A DNA stretch of 64,000 nt from Clostridium sp. MCC353 (lineage in GTDB: Bacteria > Bacillota > Clostridia > Lachnospirales > Lachnospiraceae), in contig NZ_WQPN01000127.1 of the NCBI RefSeq assembly GCF_018785315.1, positions 83,899 to 147,898 of the forward strand, given 5' to 3'. Within the stretch, counting starts at the first letter, position 1, and each line of letters starts with the position of its first letter. The position numbers were made by a program, and so were the translations under genes. Below the pieces are notes generated by a model, which saw only the letters and a program-made list of their open reading frames with translations, did no database searches and was not told the DNA's origin. Below are positions 1 to 8,000 of this stretch, in pieces.

Positions 1-32
1 TTATATAGTATTGAAATTCTGCCGGCAGGGAA

Positions 33-67
33 ATAAAAAACCCCGGATTCAATTAAGAATCAAGGGT
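33..67 (-). terminator. Intrinsic terminator of tRNA-Pro
   Basis: Read on the minus strand, an 11-pair stem (one mismatch, one G-U) with a 6-base loop is followed by a run of T. It sits about 10 bases past the 3' end of tRNA-Pro. Confidence 0.8.
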
Positions 68-76
68 CTGCATTCA

Positions 77-150
77 TCGGAGTAACAGGATTTGAACCTG
101 CGACCTCTCGGCCCCCAGCCGAGCGCGCTACCAAGCTACGCCATACTCCG
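77..150 (-). tRNA. tRNA-Pro (anticodon GGG)
   Basis: The minus strand folds into a full cloverleaf. The acceptor stem is CGGAGTA/TACTCCG, the anticodon stem CTCGG/CCGAG closes the loop CTGGGGG with GGG at positions 34-36, and the T arm contains GGTTCAAATCC. The discriminator base is A, usual for bacterial tRNA-Pro. CCA is not encoded. Confidence 0.95.
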
Positions 151-163
151 TATGTCTTGTGTT

Positions 164-192
164 ATTATAGCAAATGAATTGCAGATTGAAAA
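164..192 (-). promoter_or_regulatory. Promoter of tRNA-Pro
   Basis: On the minus strand a perfect TATAAT (164-169) lies 17 bases downstream of TTTTCA (187-192, 4/6 match to TTGACA). It points at the tRNA a few bases away. Confidence 0.7.
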
Positions 193-681
193 GAGGAATT
201 TTAAAAAAATTTAAATTTATTTTTCTTTTTATCAGGTGACTGATTTCAAAATACCGCCACGGGCCGCCAAAAAAGTATGTTTTATAAGGGATTTCCGATA
301 GAAGACTTCACAATTGTTTCACAATTTTTACAAACTTTAGTCACAAAATATCGGTATATTATGTACATCAACAGGTTAACAAACCTTTTACATAGATTCT
401 TTTTCATACTCTGGGGCAGTTCCGTATGGGGACTGCCCTCCTCCTTTTAGCTGGAAATGGGATCAGGAGGCATTGGGGTATGATAGAAAGGGAAGGGTTC
501 ATGATTTAGCGGAAATCTGAACTATCAATCTGAAATATCGCAGATGACTGAGATTGCAGGAATTAACTATTTATGATATTGTATTTACTAAAGCATGGTT
601 GAAATTATTTTCCCTCAGAGCTGGGTTTTGTCCAGGGGGAAAGTGAATTTTAAACAGTCCATAGAATTGGATAGGATGTCC
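193..681. other. Intergenic region with one strong hairpin
   Basis: No gene is seen in this stretch of about 490 bases. It holds one good hairpin at 414-438 (10 pairs, GGGCAGTTCC against GGGACTGCCC, 5-base loop) followed by a pyrimidine-rich tail. This could be a weak plus-strand terminator of a short transcript, but no convincing promoter was found in front of it. Confidence 0.35.
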
Positions 682-692
682 GGAGGTATGAT

Positions 693-1475
693 ATGAAAGC
701 AATTATAAGTTTTGATTTGGATATGACATTATTGGATCACGGGACATGGACCATTCCGGGCAGCGCGTTGGCGGCCCTGGACCAGCTTCGTAAAAATCAT
801 ATTATTGTCCTCGCCACCGGGCGCGATATGGATAATTATTACAGCCGCCCCTTTACTGATATGGTGAAACCGGATGCGATTATACATATGAACGGCACGA
901 AAATTACGGTAGGTGGCAAGCTGATCTATGAACATTATATGGAGCAGGAACTGCTGCAGAACGTGATGGAGTATGCAGAAAAACAAGGGCACAGCATCGG
1001 CGTTACCATAGGGGATGATGATTATTATATACATCCGGAAAAAGTGGTGGAGCATGATATGAGACGCTGGAATGAATCCGGCAGGAATTTTAAGGATCCC
1101 AGCAGGCTGTTAACTCTGGGAGTGCGGACTCTGGCCTATATCGGGGATGAGACGGGGGCAAGAGACATGGAAGCCCGGTTCCCTGAACTGAAGCTGCTCA
1201 TGTTTGCCGGGCGCTGTGGGGCTGATGTGGTGGAAAAAAAGGCGTCTAAGGCCCAGGGCCTGATCCGGCTTTGTGAATATTATAATATTCCTATGGAACA
1301 TACCTTTGCGTTTGGAGACAGCATGAATGATTATGAGATCGTAAAACAGGCGGGAACCGGAATTGCCATGGGGAATGCGCTGCCGGAATTAAAGCAGGCA
1401 GCCGATTACGTGACCTCTTCCGTGGATCAGGATGGAATTTGGAACGCCTGCAAACATTTTGGGCTGGTGGAATAA
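693..1475 (+). CDS. Cof-type HAD-superfamily hydrolase (sugar-phosphate phosphatase-like)
   Basis: This 260-residue protein is a cytosolic HAD phosphatase of the Cof/IIB type. Motif I is FDLDMT, with nucleophile D8 and acid/base D10. The C-terminal motif FGDSMND puts D209 and D213 at the Mg site, followed by the family's GIAMGNA signature. The large IIB cap domain lies between them. Length matches the family (about 260-280). Known members hydrolyse small phosphorylated metabolites such as sugar phosphates, flavin or pyridoxal phosphates; the substrate cannot be read from sequence. The ATG follows GGAGG (682-686) at good spacing. It appears to be a single-gene unit before the tRNA-Ala gene. 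Confidence 0.9.
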   Translation: MKAIISFDLDMTLLDHGTWTIPGSALAALDQLRKNHIIVLATGRDMDNYYSRPFTDMVKPDAIIHMNGTKITVGGKLIYEHYMEQELLQNVMEYAEKQGHSIGVTIGDDDYYIHPEKVVEHDMRRWNESGRNFKDPSRLLTLGVRTLAYIGDETGARDMEARFPELKLLMFAGRCGADVVEKKASKAQGLIRLCEYYNIPMEHTFAFGDSMNDYEIVKQAGTGIAMGNALPELKQAADYVTSSVDQDGIWNACKHFGLVE

Positions 1476-1563
1476 GGGGGCTTGACGCTGCGTTCTTTAT
1501 GTATTTTCACGCCGCTTGAACGGTTGCCTAAAAAATCCTTTTAAAAATCCTTTCTCATACATC

Positions 1564-1591
1564 TTGCTTTTTTGCCATATTGTGGTACAAT
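1564..1591 (+). promoter_or_regulatory. Promoter of tRNA-Ala
   Basis: TTGCTT (1564-1569) and TACAAT (1586-1591) are 16 bases apart. A TGn extension precedes the -10 box. It lies directly upstream of the tRNA. Confidence 0.65.
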
Positions 1592-1600
1592 AAACTCCAT

Positions 1601-1673
1601 GGGGATGTAGCTTAGCTGGGAAAGCGCTACGTTCGCAACGTAGAGACCGCGGGTTCGAATCCCGTCATCTCCA
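1601..1673 (+). tRNA. tRNA-Ala (anticodon CGC)
   Basis: The cloverleaf is complete: acceptor GGGGATG/CATCTCC, anticodon stem CTACG/CGTAG with loop TTCGCAA (anticodon CGC), and T arm GGGTTCGAATCCC. The acceptor stem carries the G3-U70 wobble pair, the main alanine identity element, and discriminator A. CCA is not fully encoded. Confidence 0.95.
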
Positions 1674-1686
1674 TTTGAGCAAGCAG

Positions 1687-1720
1687 ATCCGGACTCATTC
1701 TTGGGTTCGGATTTCTTTTT
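1687..1720 (+). terminator. Intrinsic terminator of tRNA-Ala
   Basis: An 11-pair stem (with G-U pairs) from 1687 to 1712 has a 4-base loop TTCT and is followed by TTCTTTTT. Confidence 0.75.
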
Positions 1721-1932
1721 ATCTGTTCTATTCAAAAATTTGGGTCCGGATTCTTTTGCAAGGGTGCGGATTTTGCATTATCAGCCCCATGTTCATCTGC
1801 TTATCAGAATTTTCCTGAACTTTTATTTTTTCAGTCTGTCCTGGGTTCCTGGATGAAATACGGCAATTTTTCTGGACAGGTGTTCCTGTGCTTTCATTCC
1901 TATATTTGGAATACCCGTCCTTAAAAAATAAA

Positions 1933-1961
1933 TGGTCAGATGGATTTCCCTATGATATAAT
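1933..1961 (+). promoter_or_regulatory. Promoter of the DUF1576 gene
   Basis: TGGTCA (1933-1938) and a perfect extended -10, TGATATAAT (TATAAT at 1956-1961), are 17 bases apart. The expected start near 1968 gives a leader of about 105 bases. The 210 bases before this promoter (1721-1932) hold no gene. Confidence 0.75.
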
Positions 1962-2026
1962 TGTCTCATGTGTAAAACACCTGGAACGGGAATGAGGTTA
2001 TGACAGGTGGATGCCGACATACCTTT

Positions 2027-2048
2027 TACCGGGTCTGCCGGTATTTTT
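2027..2048 (+). terminator. Attenuator-like terminator inside the leader of the DUF1576 gene
   Basis: A perfect stem TACCGG/CCGGTA with loop GTCTG is followed by TTTTT. It sits between the promoter (1933-1961) and the ribosome binding site (2063-2070), so it would stop transcription before the gene. A second perfect 6-pair helix, CACCTG (1978-1983) with CAGGTG (2004-2009), lies upstream. ATACC (2019-2023) can pair with GGTAT (2040-2044) and would disrupt the terminator. This suggests conditional termination; no known riboswitch class was recognised. Confidence 0.55.
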
Positions 2049-2074
2049 ATTATATTTTATTTAAGGAGAGCTTT

Positions 2075-3376
2075 ATGTTAAGGATTGTTGAACGTATCAG
2101 ACATACAGGCCAGCCGTATACGAATAAGCAGAAGTTTATGGTGCTTGGCTTGCTCCCCACATTTTTTATGATTGCCGGGCTGTTTTTGCAGCCGCCGGCC
2201 AGTATAGTGGAAGGGATTATTACGATAATCAGGGAGCCGGATTTCCTGATTACGGATTACATTGCGATCGGCGGAGTCGGGGCCGCCCTGATCAATGCCA
2301 GTCTTTTGACTTATATGTGCATTGGTATTGTCTATTTTTTAGGAATGGAGATGGATGGGCATACCATTACTTCCAGTTTCCTGATGTTCGGTTTCTCTCT
2401 GTTTGGAAAAAATATTCTGAATATCTGGACCATTTTGCTGGGCATCTGGGTATATTCCAAATACCACAAAACGTCTGTTACCCGTTATATTTATATCGGT
2501 TTTTATGGAACCAGTTTGTCACCCATCATTACGCAGGTGATGCAGATTTGGGACCTGCCGGTGAGCGTAAGGCTGCTTCTCAGTTTATTTGTAGGGGTCA
2601 GCATCGGATTTCTGCTTCCGCCCTTATCCACTCATGTGTATTATACCCATAAGGGATATTCGCTTTATAATGTGGGGTTTTCTTCCGGTATCATTGCTAC
2701 GGTGATCATTTCCCTGTTTAAATCATTCGGTATTAAGACGGAGAGCCGGTTGATATGGGCGACAGGATATAATGAGCTGTTTATCGTTCTGCTGACCATC
2801 TTTTTTATGGGGCTGATTATTGCGGCAGTGGCCTCATCACCCCATGTATTTGAACGATACCGCCATATTTTATCCACCTATGGATTGGGCGGAACCGATT
2901 ATGTGAAAAGCGAGGGGCTGGCCCCGGTTCTCATGAATATGGGAATTAACGGTTTATTTGCAACCGCTTTTGTCGCTATGATCGGAGGGGATTTGAATGG
3001 GCCGACCCTTGGCGGAATCTTTACAATCGTCGGTTTCAGCGCCACGGGCAAACATCTGCGCAATATTGTGCCCATCATGATGGGCGTATGGCTGGCCAGT
3101 TTTTTAAAGACCTGGAACATTACGGATCCGTCTCCTATGCTGGCTCTGCTGTTTTCCACCACGCTGGCGCCCATTGCAGGAGAGTTCGGAGTGTTTGCCG
3201 GCCTTCTGGCGGGATTCCTGCACTCTTCCATGGCGCTCAATGTGGGGAGCGTGTATGCGGGCATGAATTTGTATAACAACGGTTTTGCCGGAGGTATCCT
3301 GGCGGCGTTTATGGTTCCGGTGATTTTATCCATCCGGGACAGAAAGGCCCGGGCGAAAGGAAATATTTCGCTGTAA
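2075..3376 (+). CDS. DUF1576 family integral membrane protein
   Basis: This protein of about 433 residues is hydrophobic almost throughout, with roughly ten or more membrane segments, and has the look of the DUF1576 family known from Clostridia. Two halves look alike: glycine-rich segments such as NVGFSSGII and YNNGFAGGIL recur, suggesting an internal duplication. Function is unknown; a transport role is only an inference from topology. An in-frame ATG at 2000 lies inside the leader, upstream of the terminator hairpin, and lacks a binding site. The ATG at 2075 has AAGGAGAG at ideal spacing and was chosen. It is a single-gene unit with its own promoter and terminator. Confidence 0.75.
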   Translation: MLRIVERIRHTGQPYTNKQKFMVLGLLPTFFMIAGLFLQPPASIVEGIITIIREPDFLITDYIAIGGVGAALINASLLTYMCIGIVYFLGMEMDGHTITSSFLMFGFSLFGKNILNIWTILLGIWVYSKYHKTSVTRYIYIGFYGTSLSPIITQVMQIWDLPVSVRLLLSLFVGVSIGFLLPPLSTHVYYTHKGYSLYNVGFSSGIIATVIISLFKSFGIKTESRLIWATGYNELFIVLLTIFFMGLIIAAVASSPHVFERYRHILSTYGLGGTDYVKSEGLAPVLMNMGINGLFATAFVAMIGGDLNGPTLGGIFTIVGFSATGKHLRNIVPIMMGVWLASFLKTWNITDPSPMLALLFSTTLAPIAGEFGVFAGLLAGFLHSSMALNVGSVYAGMNLYNNGFAGGILAAFMVPVILSIRDRKARAKGNISL

Positions 3377-3394
3377 ACATGTGCTTATATGAGA

Positions 3395-3434
3395 ATCCCC
3401 TGAGCCGGTTTTTTGACCGGTTTGGGGGATTTTT
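3395..3434 (+). terminator. Intrinsic terminator after the DUF1576 gene
   Basis: A 15-pair stem (3395-3430, several G-U pairs) with a T-rich loop is followed by TTTT. Confidence 0.9.
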
Positions 3435-3465
3435 AACGTGAAAAATTAGTCAAGCAGGATAACGG

Positions 3466-3494
3466 TTGCACCTTTTCCATTTCTTTATTATAAT
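3466..3494 (+). promoter_or_regulatory. Promoter of the lpd-ldh-pepP operon
   Basis: TTGCAC (3466-3471) and a perfect TATAAT (3489-3494) are 17 bases apart. The predicted start near 3501 excludes an in-frame ATG at 3466 and supports the ATG at 3523. Confidence 0.85.
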
Positions 3495-3522
3495 CCTTAT
3501 TAGTGAAGAGGAGGGCTTGTAT

Positions 3523-4941
3523 ATGGCAATTAAATATGATCTGATTATTATTGGCGCGGGGCCGGGCGGATATACGGCGGCGCTTAAAGCGGCTGGATTC
3601 GGCATGAAAGTCGCTGTGATAGAAAAGGAAAAACTGGGCGGGGTATGTTTAAACCGCGGCTGTATTCCTACAAAAGCTTTGCTCCATGCCTCCAGCATTT
3701 TTTCCATGCTCCAAAGGTGCGATGATTTTGGGGTTTCGACGGATTTCATCTCTTTTGACTTTGGCAAGATACAGGATTATAAAAAGAGGGCGGTGAAGAA
3801 ATACCGGGATGAGATACACAGCCTGTTTGAGAAAAACCACATCGACCTGATAACAGGAACCGCGACAATCAGAAGAAATAAGACGGTTGAAGTCAGAAGT
3901 GTGGATGGAAAAGACTATTATGAAGCAGATTATATCATTATAGCGACGGGCGCCAAGCCGTCCAGCATTCCGGTTCCGGGGGCTGATCTGCCGGGAATTT
4001 TAAACAGTGACCGTCTGCTGGCCGCATCCAACTGGAATTTTGACCGCCTGACCATTATTGGCGGGGGCGTAATCGGTGTGGAGTTTGCAACCATTTTTAA
4101 CTCGTTGTGCTCTAAGGTGACGATTATCGAAAAAGGAAGCCATCTGCTGGGGCCGATGGATGAAGTTGTGGCAAAGGAACTGGAAAAGGAGCTGCGGGAA
4201 AAGGGGATCACCATCTACTGCGACGCCACAGTGACCGGAATTACGGAAGAAGAGGGGCTGGTCTGTCATATACGTCATGAAGGCCGGGAGCTGAACATAA
4301 AATCGGGCCAGATCCTGATGTCCGTCGGCAGGAAACCGTGTATGGACGAACTGTTCGGAGCGGATGTGGAGTTTGAAATGAAAGACGGGAAGCTGGCGGT
4401 GGATTCGGAATTTATGACCAGCGAACCGGGAATTTACGCCATTGGGGATGTGATTGCGTCCATCCAGCTGGCCCATGTGGCAGCGGCACAGGGAACCTAT
4501 GTGGTGGAAAAGATTGCGGGAAGGCCCCACGGAATCCGTTTGTCCGTAGTGCCAAACGGTATGTTCGCCCGGCTGCCCATTGTTCCCAACTGTATTTATA
4601 CGGACCCGGAAATCGCTACGGTTGGAATTACGGAGGAGACCGCAAAGGAATTAGGGATGAAGGTGCGGTGTGGAAAATATTCCATGGATGGAAATGGGAA
4701 GTCGATCATAAGCAGAGAAGAGAACGGATTTATCCGCCTCGTGTTTGAAGCCTATTCCAATAATATCGTAGGCGCTCAGATCGTATGCCCGAGGGCCACG
4801 GATATGATTGGAGAGATGGCTACGGCCATTGCTAACGGCCTGACGGCGCAGCAGCTTTCCATGGCCATGCGGGCTCACCCGACTTACAGTGAGGGAATCG
4901 CGGCGGCCATTGAGGATGCGATGAGAGAAGGAGATGAATGA
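3523..4941 (+). CDS. lpdA: Dihydrolipoyl dehydrogenase (E3)
   Basis: This 472-residue flavoprotein disulfide reductase reoxidises dihydrolipoamide with NAD+. The FAD-binding GAGPGG is at residues 11-16, the redox disulfide is C42/C47 in GGVCLNRGCIPTK, a second GGGVIGVEFA binds NAD, and the C terminus carries the catalytic H452/E457 pair (AHPTYSE). Length is normal and no lipoyl domain is fused. The start ATG follows GAGGAGGG. No E1/E2 complex genes or glycine-cleavage genes lie nearby, so the partner complex is not shown. Its stop overlaps the next start (ATGA), so it is co-transcribed with the two downstream genes. A close disulfide reductase with another substrate cannot be fully excluded. 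Confidence 0.88.
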   Translation: MAIKYDLIIIGAGPGGYTAALKAAGFGMKVAVIEKEKLGGVCLNRGCIPTKALLHASSIFSMLQRCDDFGVSTDFISFDFGKIQDYKKRAVKKYRDEIHSLFEKNHIDLITGTATIRRNKTVEVRSVDGKDYYEADYIIIATGAKPSSIPVPGADLPGILNSDRLLAASNWNFDRLTIIGGGVIGVEFATIFNSLCSKVTIIEKGSHLLGPMDEVVAKELEKELREKGITIYCDATVTGITEEEGLVCHIRHEGRELNIKSGQILMSVGRKPCMDELFGADVEFEMKDGKLAVDSEFMTSEPGIYAIGDVIASIQLAHVAAAQGTYVVEKIAGRPHGIRLSVVPNGMFARLPIVPNCIYTDPEIATVGITEETAKELGMKVRCGKYSMDGNGKSIISREENGFIRLVFEAYSNNIVGAQIVCPRATDMIGEMATAIANGLTAQQLSMAMRAHPTYSEGIAAAIEDAMREGDE

Positions 4942-5924
4942 GTTTGAAAATAGCGGCATTTAACTGCAGAAAAGACGAACTTGAATTTTTTGAGCTGTTT
5001 GGCAGAAAATATGGAGTGGAGATTGTCACCTGTCCATACAGCCCGGCCGGAGCCAATTTGGAACTGGCAGAGGGGTGCCAGGCGGTGAGCGTGATTACGG
5101 TGCCGATTGACGGGGAAACCGTTGAGAAGTTTCACGAAAAAGGGATTCAAGTCATTTCCACCAGAACCGTTGGATTTGAGCACATTGACTGCAGGCGGGC
5201 ATCGGAATTGGGGATTGTGGTTTCCAATGTGGGATATTCCGCCCATACGGTGGCTGAATATGCGGTGATGAGCATTTTGATGGCAGTTCGGAAGATGAAG
5301 GCGATTATGACCAGGTATATTGGACAGGATTACGGTCTCGAAGGAATCAGGGGCAGGGAGCTTTGCTCCATGACGGTGGGCGTGATCGGAACCGGACGGA
5401 TCGGTGAGACCGTAATCCGCAATTTAAGCGGGTTTGGATGTCGGATTCTGGCCTATGACCTTTATCAGAAGGAAAGCGTGAAGCAGTATGCTTCCTATGT
5501 TACGCTGGAAGAGTTATGGAAACAGTGCGATGTGATCACCCTTCACACTCCGGCCACGGAGGAAACCCATCATTTGATCAGGAAAGAAACCATTGGTAAG
5601 ATGAAGGACGGAGTGGTGATTGTCAATACGGCCAGAGGAGTCCTGATCCGGACGCCGGATTTGATTGAGGCGCTGGAATCGGGAAAGGTGGGGGCCGCTG
5701 CTCTCGATGTCATTGAAAATGAGGGAAAGATCTATTATAAAGATCATAAATATAAGCCCACGGGGCATCATGAAATGGCTGTGCTGAACGCGATGCCCAA
5801 TGTTCTTATGACGCCTCATACCGCATTTTTTACGGATAAGGCGGTTGGGGATATGGTGGAACTGTCCATCAAGAGCTGTGTGGATACAATAAATGGCGGG
5901 GAGAATCCCTGGAGGGTAAATTAA
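4938..5924 (+). CDS. D-2-hydroxyacid dehydrogenase (D-lactate dehydrogenase-like)
   Basis: This 328-residue cytosolic NAD-dependent enzyme belongs to the D-isomer-specific 2-hydroxyacid dehydrogenases. The Rossmann motif is GTGRIG (151-156) with acceptor D173 at the end of the next strand. The catalytic triad is R233 (NTARG), E262 and H294 (TPHTAFFT). Size and residue positions match fermentative D-lactate dehydrogenases (LdhA/VanH group), which reduce pyruvate to D-lactate. The start overlaps the lpdA stop by ATGA and uses GAAGGAG inside the upstream gene. The clade member cannot be fixed by eye; other 2-ketoacids are possible substrates. Confidence 0.87.
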   Translation: MSLKIAAFNCRKDELEFFELFGRKYGVEIVTCPYSPAGANLELAEGCQAVSVITVPIDGETVEKFHEKGIQVISTRTVGFEHIDCRRASELGIVVSNVGYSAHTVAEYAVMSILMAVRKMKAIMTRYIGQDYGLEGIRGRELCSMTVGVIGTGRIGETVIRNLSGFGCRILAYDLYQKESVKQYASYVTLEELWKQCDVITLHTPATEETHHLIRKETIGKMKDGVVIVNTARGVLIRTPDLIEALESGKVGAAALDVIENEGKIYYKDHKYKPTGHHEMAVLNAMPNVLMTPHTAFFTDKAVGDMVELSIKSCVDTINGGENPWRVN

Positions 5925-7712
5925 ATGGAAGTAACGAAACGGATTGAATGTTTGAGAGCGCTTATGTCGGAACGGGGGATTGATGCGTACCTGATTCCCA
6001 CGTCTGATTTTCACGAATCCGAATATGTGGGCGGCTATTTTAAATGCCGTGAATATATGACGGGATTTACCGGTTCTGCCGGAACGGCGGTGATAACCGG
6101 CAGTGAAGCCCATTTATGGACAGACGGCCGGTATTTTGTACAGGCGGCCAGGGAACTGGAAGGCAGCGGTGTTATTTTGGAAAAAATGGGGCAGCCGGGA
6201 GTTCCTTCTGTGGAAGAGTATTTGCAGCAGGTTATGCCTCAAAACGGGGTGTTGGGATTTGACGGAAGGGTTATCAACTGCAGCCTGGGAGAAAGTCTTG
6301 GGGACGCATTGGAAGAGAAGAACGTGAGATTTTCATTTGAAGAGGATCTGGTGGGGATGATCTGGAAGGACCGCCCCCAACTCAGCGCCCAGCCGGTCTG
6401 GATACTGGAGGAAGCTTATGCCGGCATGCCGGCTTCCCATAAGCTGGCCAAACTTCGTGAGGAGATGAAAAAGGCCAGGGCGGATCTGCACATTCTGACC
6501 ACCCTGGATGATATCGTATGGCTTCTCAATATCAGGGGAAATGATGTGCCCTGCAATCCGGTGGTTTTATCCTATGCCGCTGTTTCGGCGGATGAAATGA
6601 TATTGTTCATCCAGGAACAGGTATTAAATCATGAGGTCCGGACCTATCTGTCGGGTCTGGGTGTGTCGGTGAAGCCGTATGAGGATGTGTACGAGTTTGT
6701 GAAATCATGCCGGAACAAAGCGGTCCTTCTGGAAAAAGGAAAGGCTAATTTCGCTGTCTGCAGTTTGCTGGATTCCTCCAACAAGATCATCGACAGCATG
6801 AATCCAACGGTTATGGCAAAAGCGGTAAAGAATCCGGTAGAAGTGGAAAATATGAAGAGAGCGCATATCAAAGACGGCGCTGCCATGGTCAAATTCATCT
6901 GCTGGCTGAAGAAAAACATCGGAAAAATCCCTATGGATGAAGTGAGCGTATCGGATTATCTGGAAACATTGAGAAAGGACCAGGGATGTCTGGATCTGAG
7001 CTTCTCCACCATATCCGCTTATGGTGCCAATGCGGCTATGTGCCATTATCATGCGGAGAAGGAAACCTGCGCGGTTTTGGAACCCAGGGGGCTTTATCTG
7101 GTGGATTCAGGCGGACAGTATTATGAGGGAACGACGGATATTACCAGGACGGTTGCCCTGGGGCCGGTGAGTGAGGAAGAACGGAAACATTTTACCCTGG
7201 TTGCCATGAGCATGCTGCGGCTGGGAGATGTGAAATTCATGTATGGATGCAGAGGGCTGAACCTGGACTATGTGGCTCGGGAGCCCCTTTGGAGAGAAGG
7301 GCTGAACTTCGACCACGGCACGGGCCATGGCATCGGATATCTGCTCAATGTCCATGAGCGCCCCAACGGAATCCGCTGGAAAATGGTGCCGGAGCGCCAG
7401 GACAGCTGCGTGATCGAGCCGGGAATGATCTGCTCGGACGAACCGGGCATCTATATAGAAGGGAGCCACGGAATCCGGACGGAAAACCTGATCCTCTGTG
7501 TGGAAGATGAGGAAAATGCATTCGGAAAGTTCCTGAAATTCCAGTATTTAACTTATGTGCCCATTGATCTGGATATAATCGATAAGAATTTGATGGATAA
7601 ACGGGATATTGAGCTGTTGAATGAATACCACAAGGCTGTTTATGAAAAAATCTCTCCTTATTTGACTGAGGAAGAGGCAGAATGGCTGAAGGTGAATACG
7701 AGAGCGATATAG
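5925..7712 (+). CDS. pepP: Xaa-Pro aminopeptidase (M24B, AmpP type)
   Basis: This 595-residue metalloaminopeptidase removes an N-terminal residue that precedes proline. Two creatinase-like N-terminal domains (about 1-310) come before the pita-bread catalytic domain. The dinuclear metal ligands are all visible: D394, D405, H468 (HGTGHGIG), E506 (SDEPGIY) and E520 (GIRTEN). The long form with a C-terminal extension is usual in Bacillota. It starts directly after the previous stop codon with GGAGGG upstream, so it is the last gene of the operon. No signal peptide is seen. Confidence 0.93.
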   Translation: MEVTKRIECLRALMSERGIDAYLIPTSDFHESEYVGGYFKCREYMTGFTGSAGTAVITGSEAHLWTDGRYFVQAARELEGSGVILEKMGQPGVPSVEEYLQQVMPQNGVLGFDGRVINCSLGESLGDALEEKNVRFSFEEDLVGMIWKDRPQLSAQPVWILEEAYAGMPASHKLAKLREEMKKARADLHILTTLDDIVWLLNIRGNDVPCNPVVLSYAAVSADEMILFIQEQVLNHEVRTYLSGLGVSVKPYEDVYEFVKSCRNKAVLLEKGKANFAVCSLLDSSNKIIDSMNPTVMAKAVKNPVEVENMKRAHIKDGAAMVKFICWLKKNIGKIPMDEVSVSDYLETLRKDQGCLDLSFSTISAYGANAAMCHYHAEKETCAVLEPRGLYLVDSGGQYYEGTTDITRTVALGPVSEEERKHFTLVAMSMLRLGDVKFMYGCRGLNLDYVAREPLWREGLNFDHGTGHGIGYLLNVHERPNGIRWKMVPERQDSCVIEPGMICSDEPGIYIEGSHGIRTENLILCVEDEENAFGKFLKFQYLTYVPIDLDIIDKNLMDKRDIELLNEYHKAVYEKISPYLTEEEAEWLKVNTRAI

Positions 7713-7723
7713 GGGAGTGTGGG

Positions 7724-7754
7724 AAACAGGGCTGCTGTGCAGCCCTGTTTTTTT
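7724..7754 (+). terminator. Intrinsic terminator of the lpd-ldh-pepP operon
   Basis: A perfect 12-pair stem closes a TGT loop (GCAGGG-type core) and runs into seven T, immediately after the pepP stop. Confidence 0.95.
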
Positions 7755-7758
7755 GGGC

Positions 7759-7881
7759 GGCAAGGGCCGGGGGAGATTTGCGGTAGGGCTGGGGAAGATT
7801 TGTAGCAGGGCCGTGGAAGATTTGCGGCAAGGGCCGGGAAAGATTTGCAGCAGGGCTTGGGAAGATTTGCGAAAGAGCCGG
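7759..7881. repeat. Degenerate tandem repeat, five units of 22-23 bases
   Basis: Five consecutive units of 22-23 bases share the pattern GGCAGGGCCGGGGAAGATTTGC, each ending in AGATTTG(C/T). A partial sixth unit starts at 7871. It sits in the convergent gap between pepP and the YbaK gene. Nothing suggests coding; the stretch 7882-8000 holds no other feature. Confidence 0.85.
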
Positions 7882-8000
7882 AAATCGGGTGGCAGCAGGA
7901 ACCGTTGGAGAAATATGATCCAACAGGCTTAAAAGCGGACACCCGGACAGCGTCCCCGTCTGATAAGCCTCTGCCTGGATCGATATTTTGTTAAATATTA

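Noticed and set aside
1601..1673. tRNA-Ala as an attachment site for an integrated element
   Set aside because: No integrase or repeat of the tRNA 3' end was found nearby; the only recombinases are 10 kb away and have their own boundary repeat.
2000..2074. Upstream ATG extending the DUF1576 protein by 25 residues
   Set aside because: It lies in the leader before the terminator hairpin, has no ribosome binding site and encodes a Tyr/Arg-rich stretch unlike the protein.
3466..3522. Upstream ATG extending dihydrolipoyl dehydrogenase
   Set aside because: It overlaps the -35 box of the operon promoter, so it is not transcribed.
7759..7881. CRISPR array
   Set aside because: Units are directly adjacent without unique spacers and are degenerate; there are no cas genes.
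7717..7932. 71-codon frame across the tandem repeat
   Set aside because: It runs through the terminator and the repeat; repetition of the DNA makes the protein repeat, and there is no binding site.
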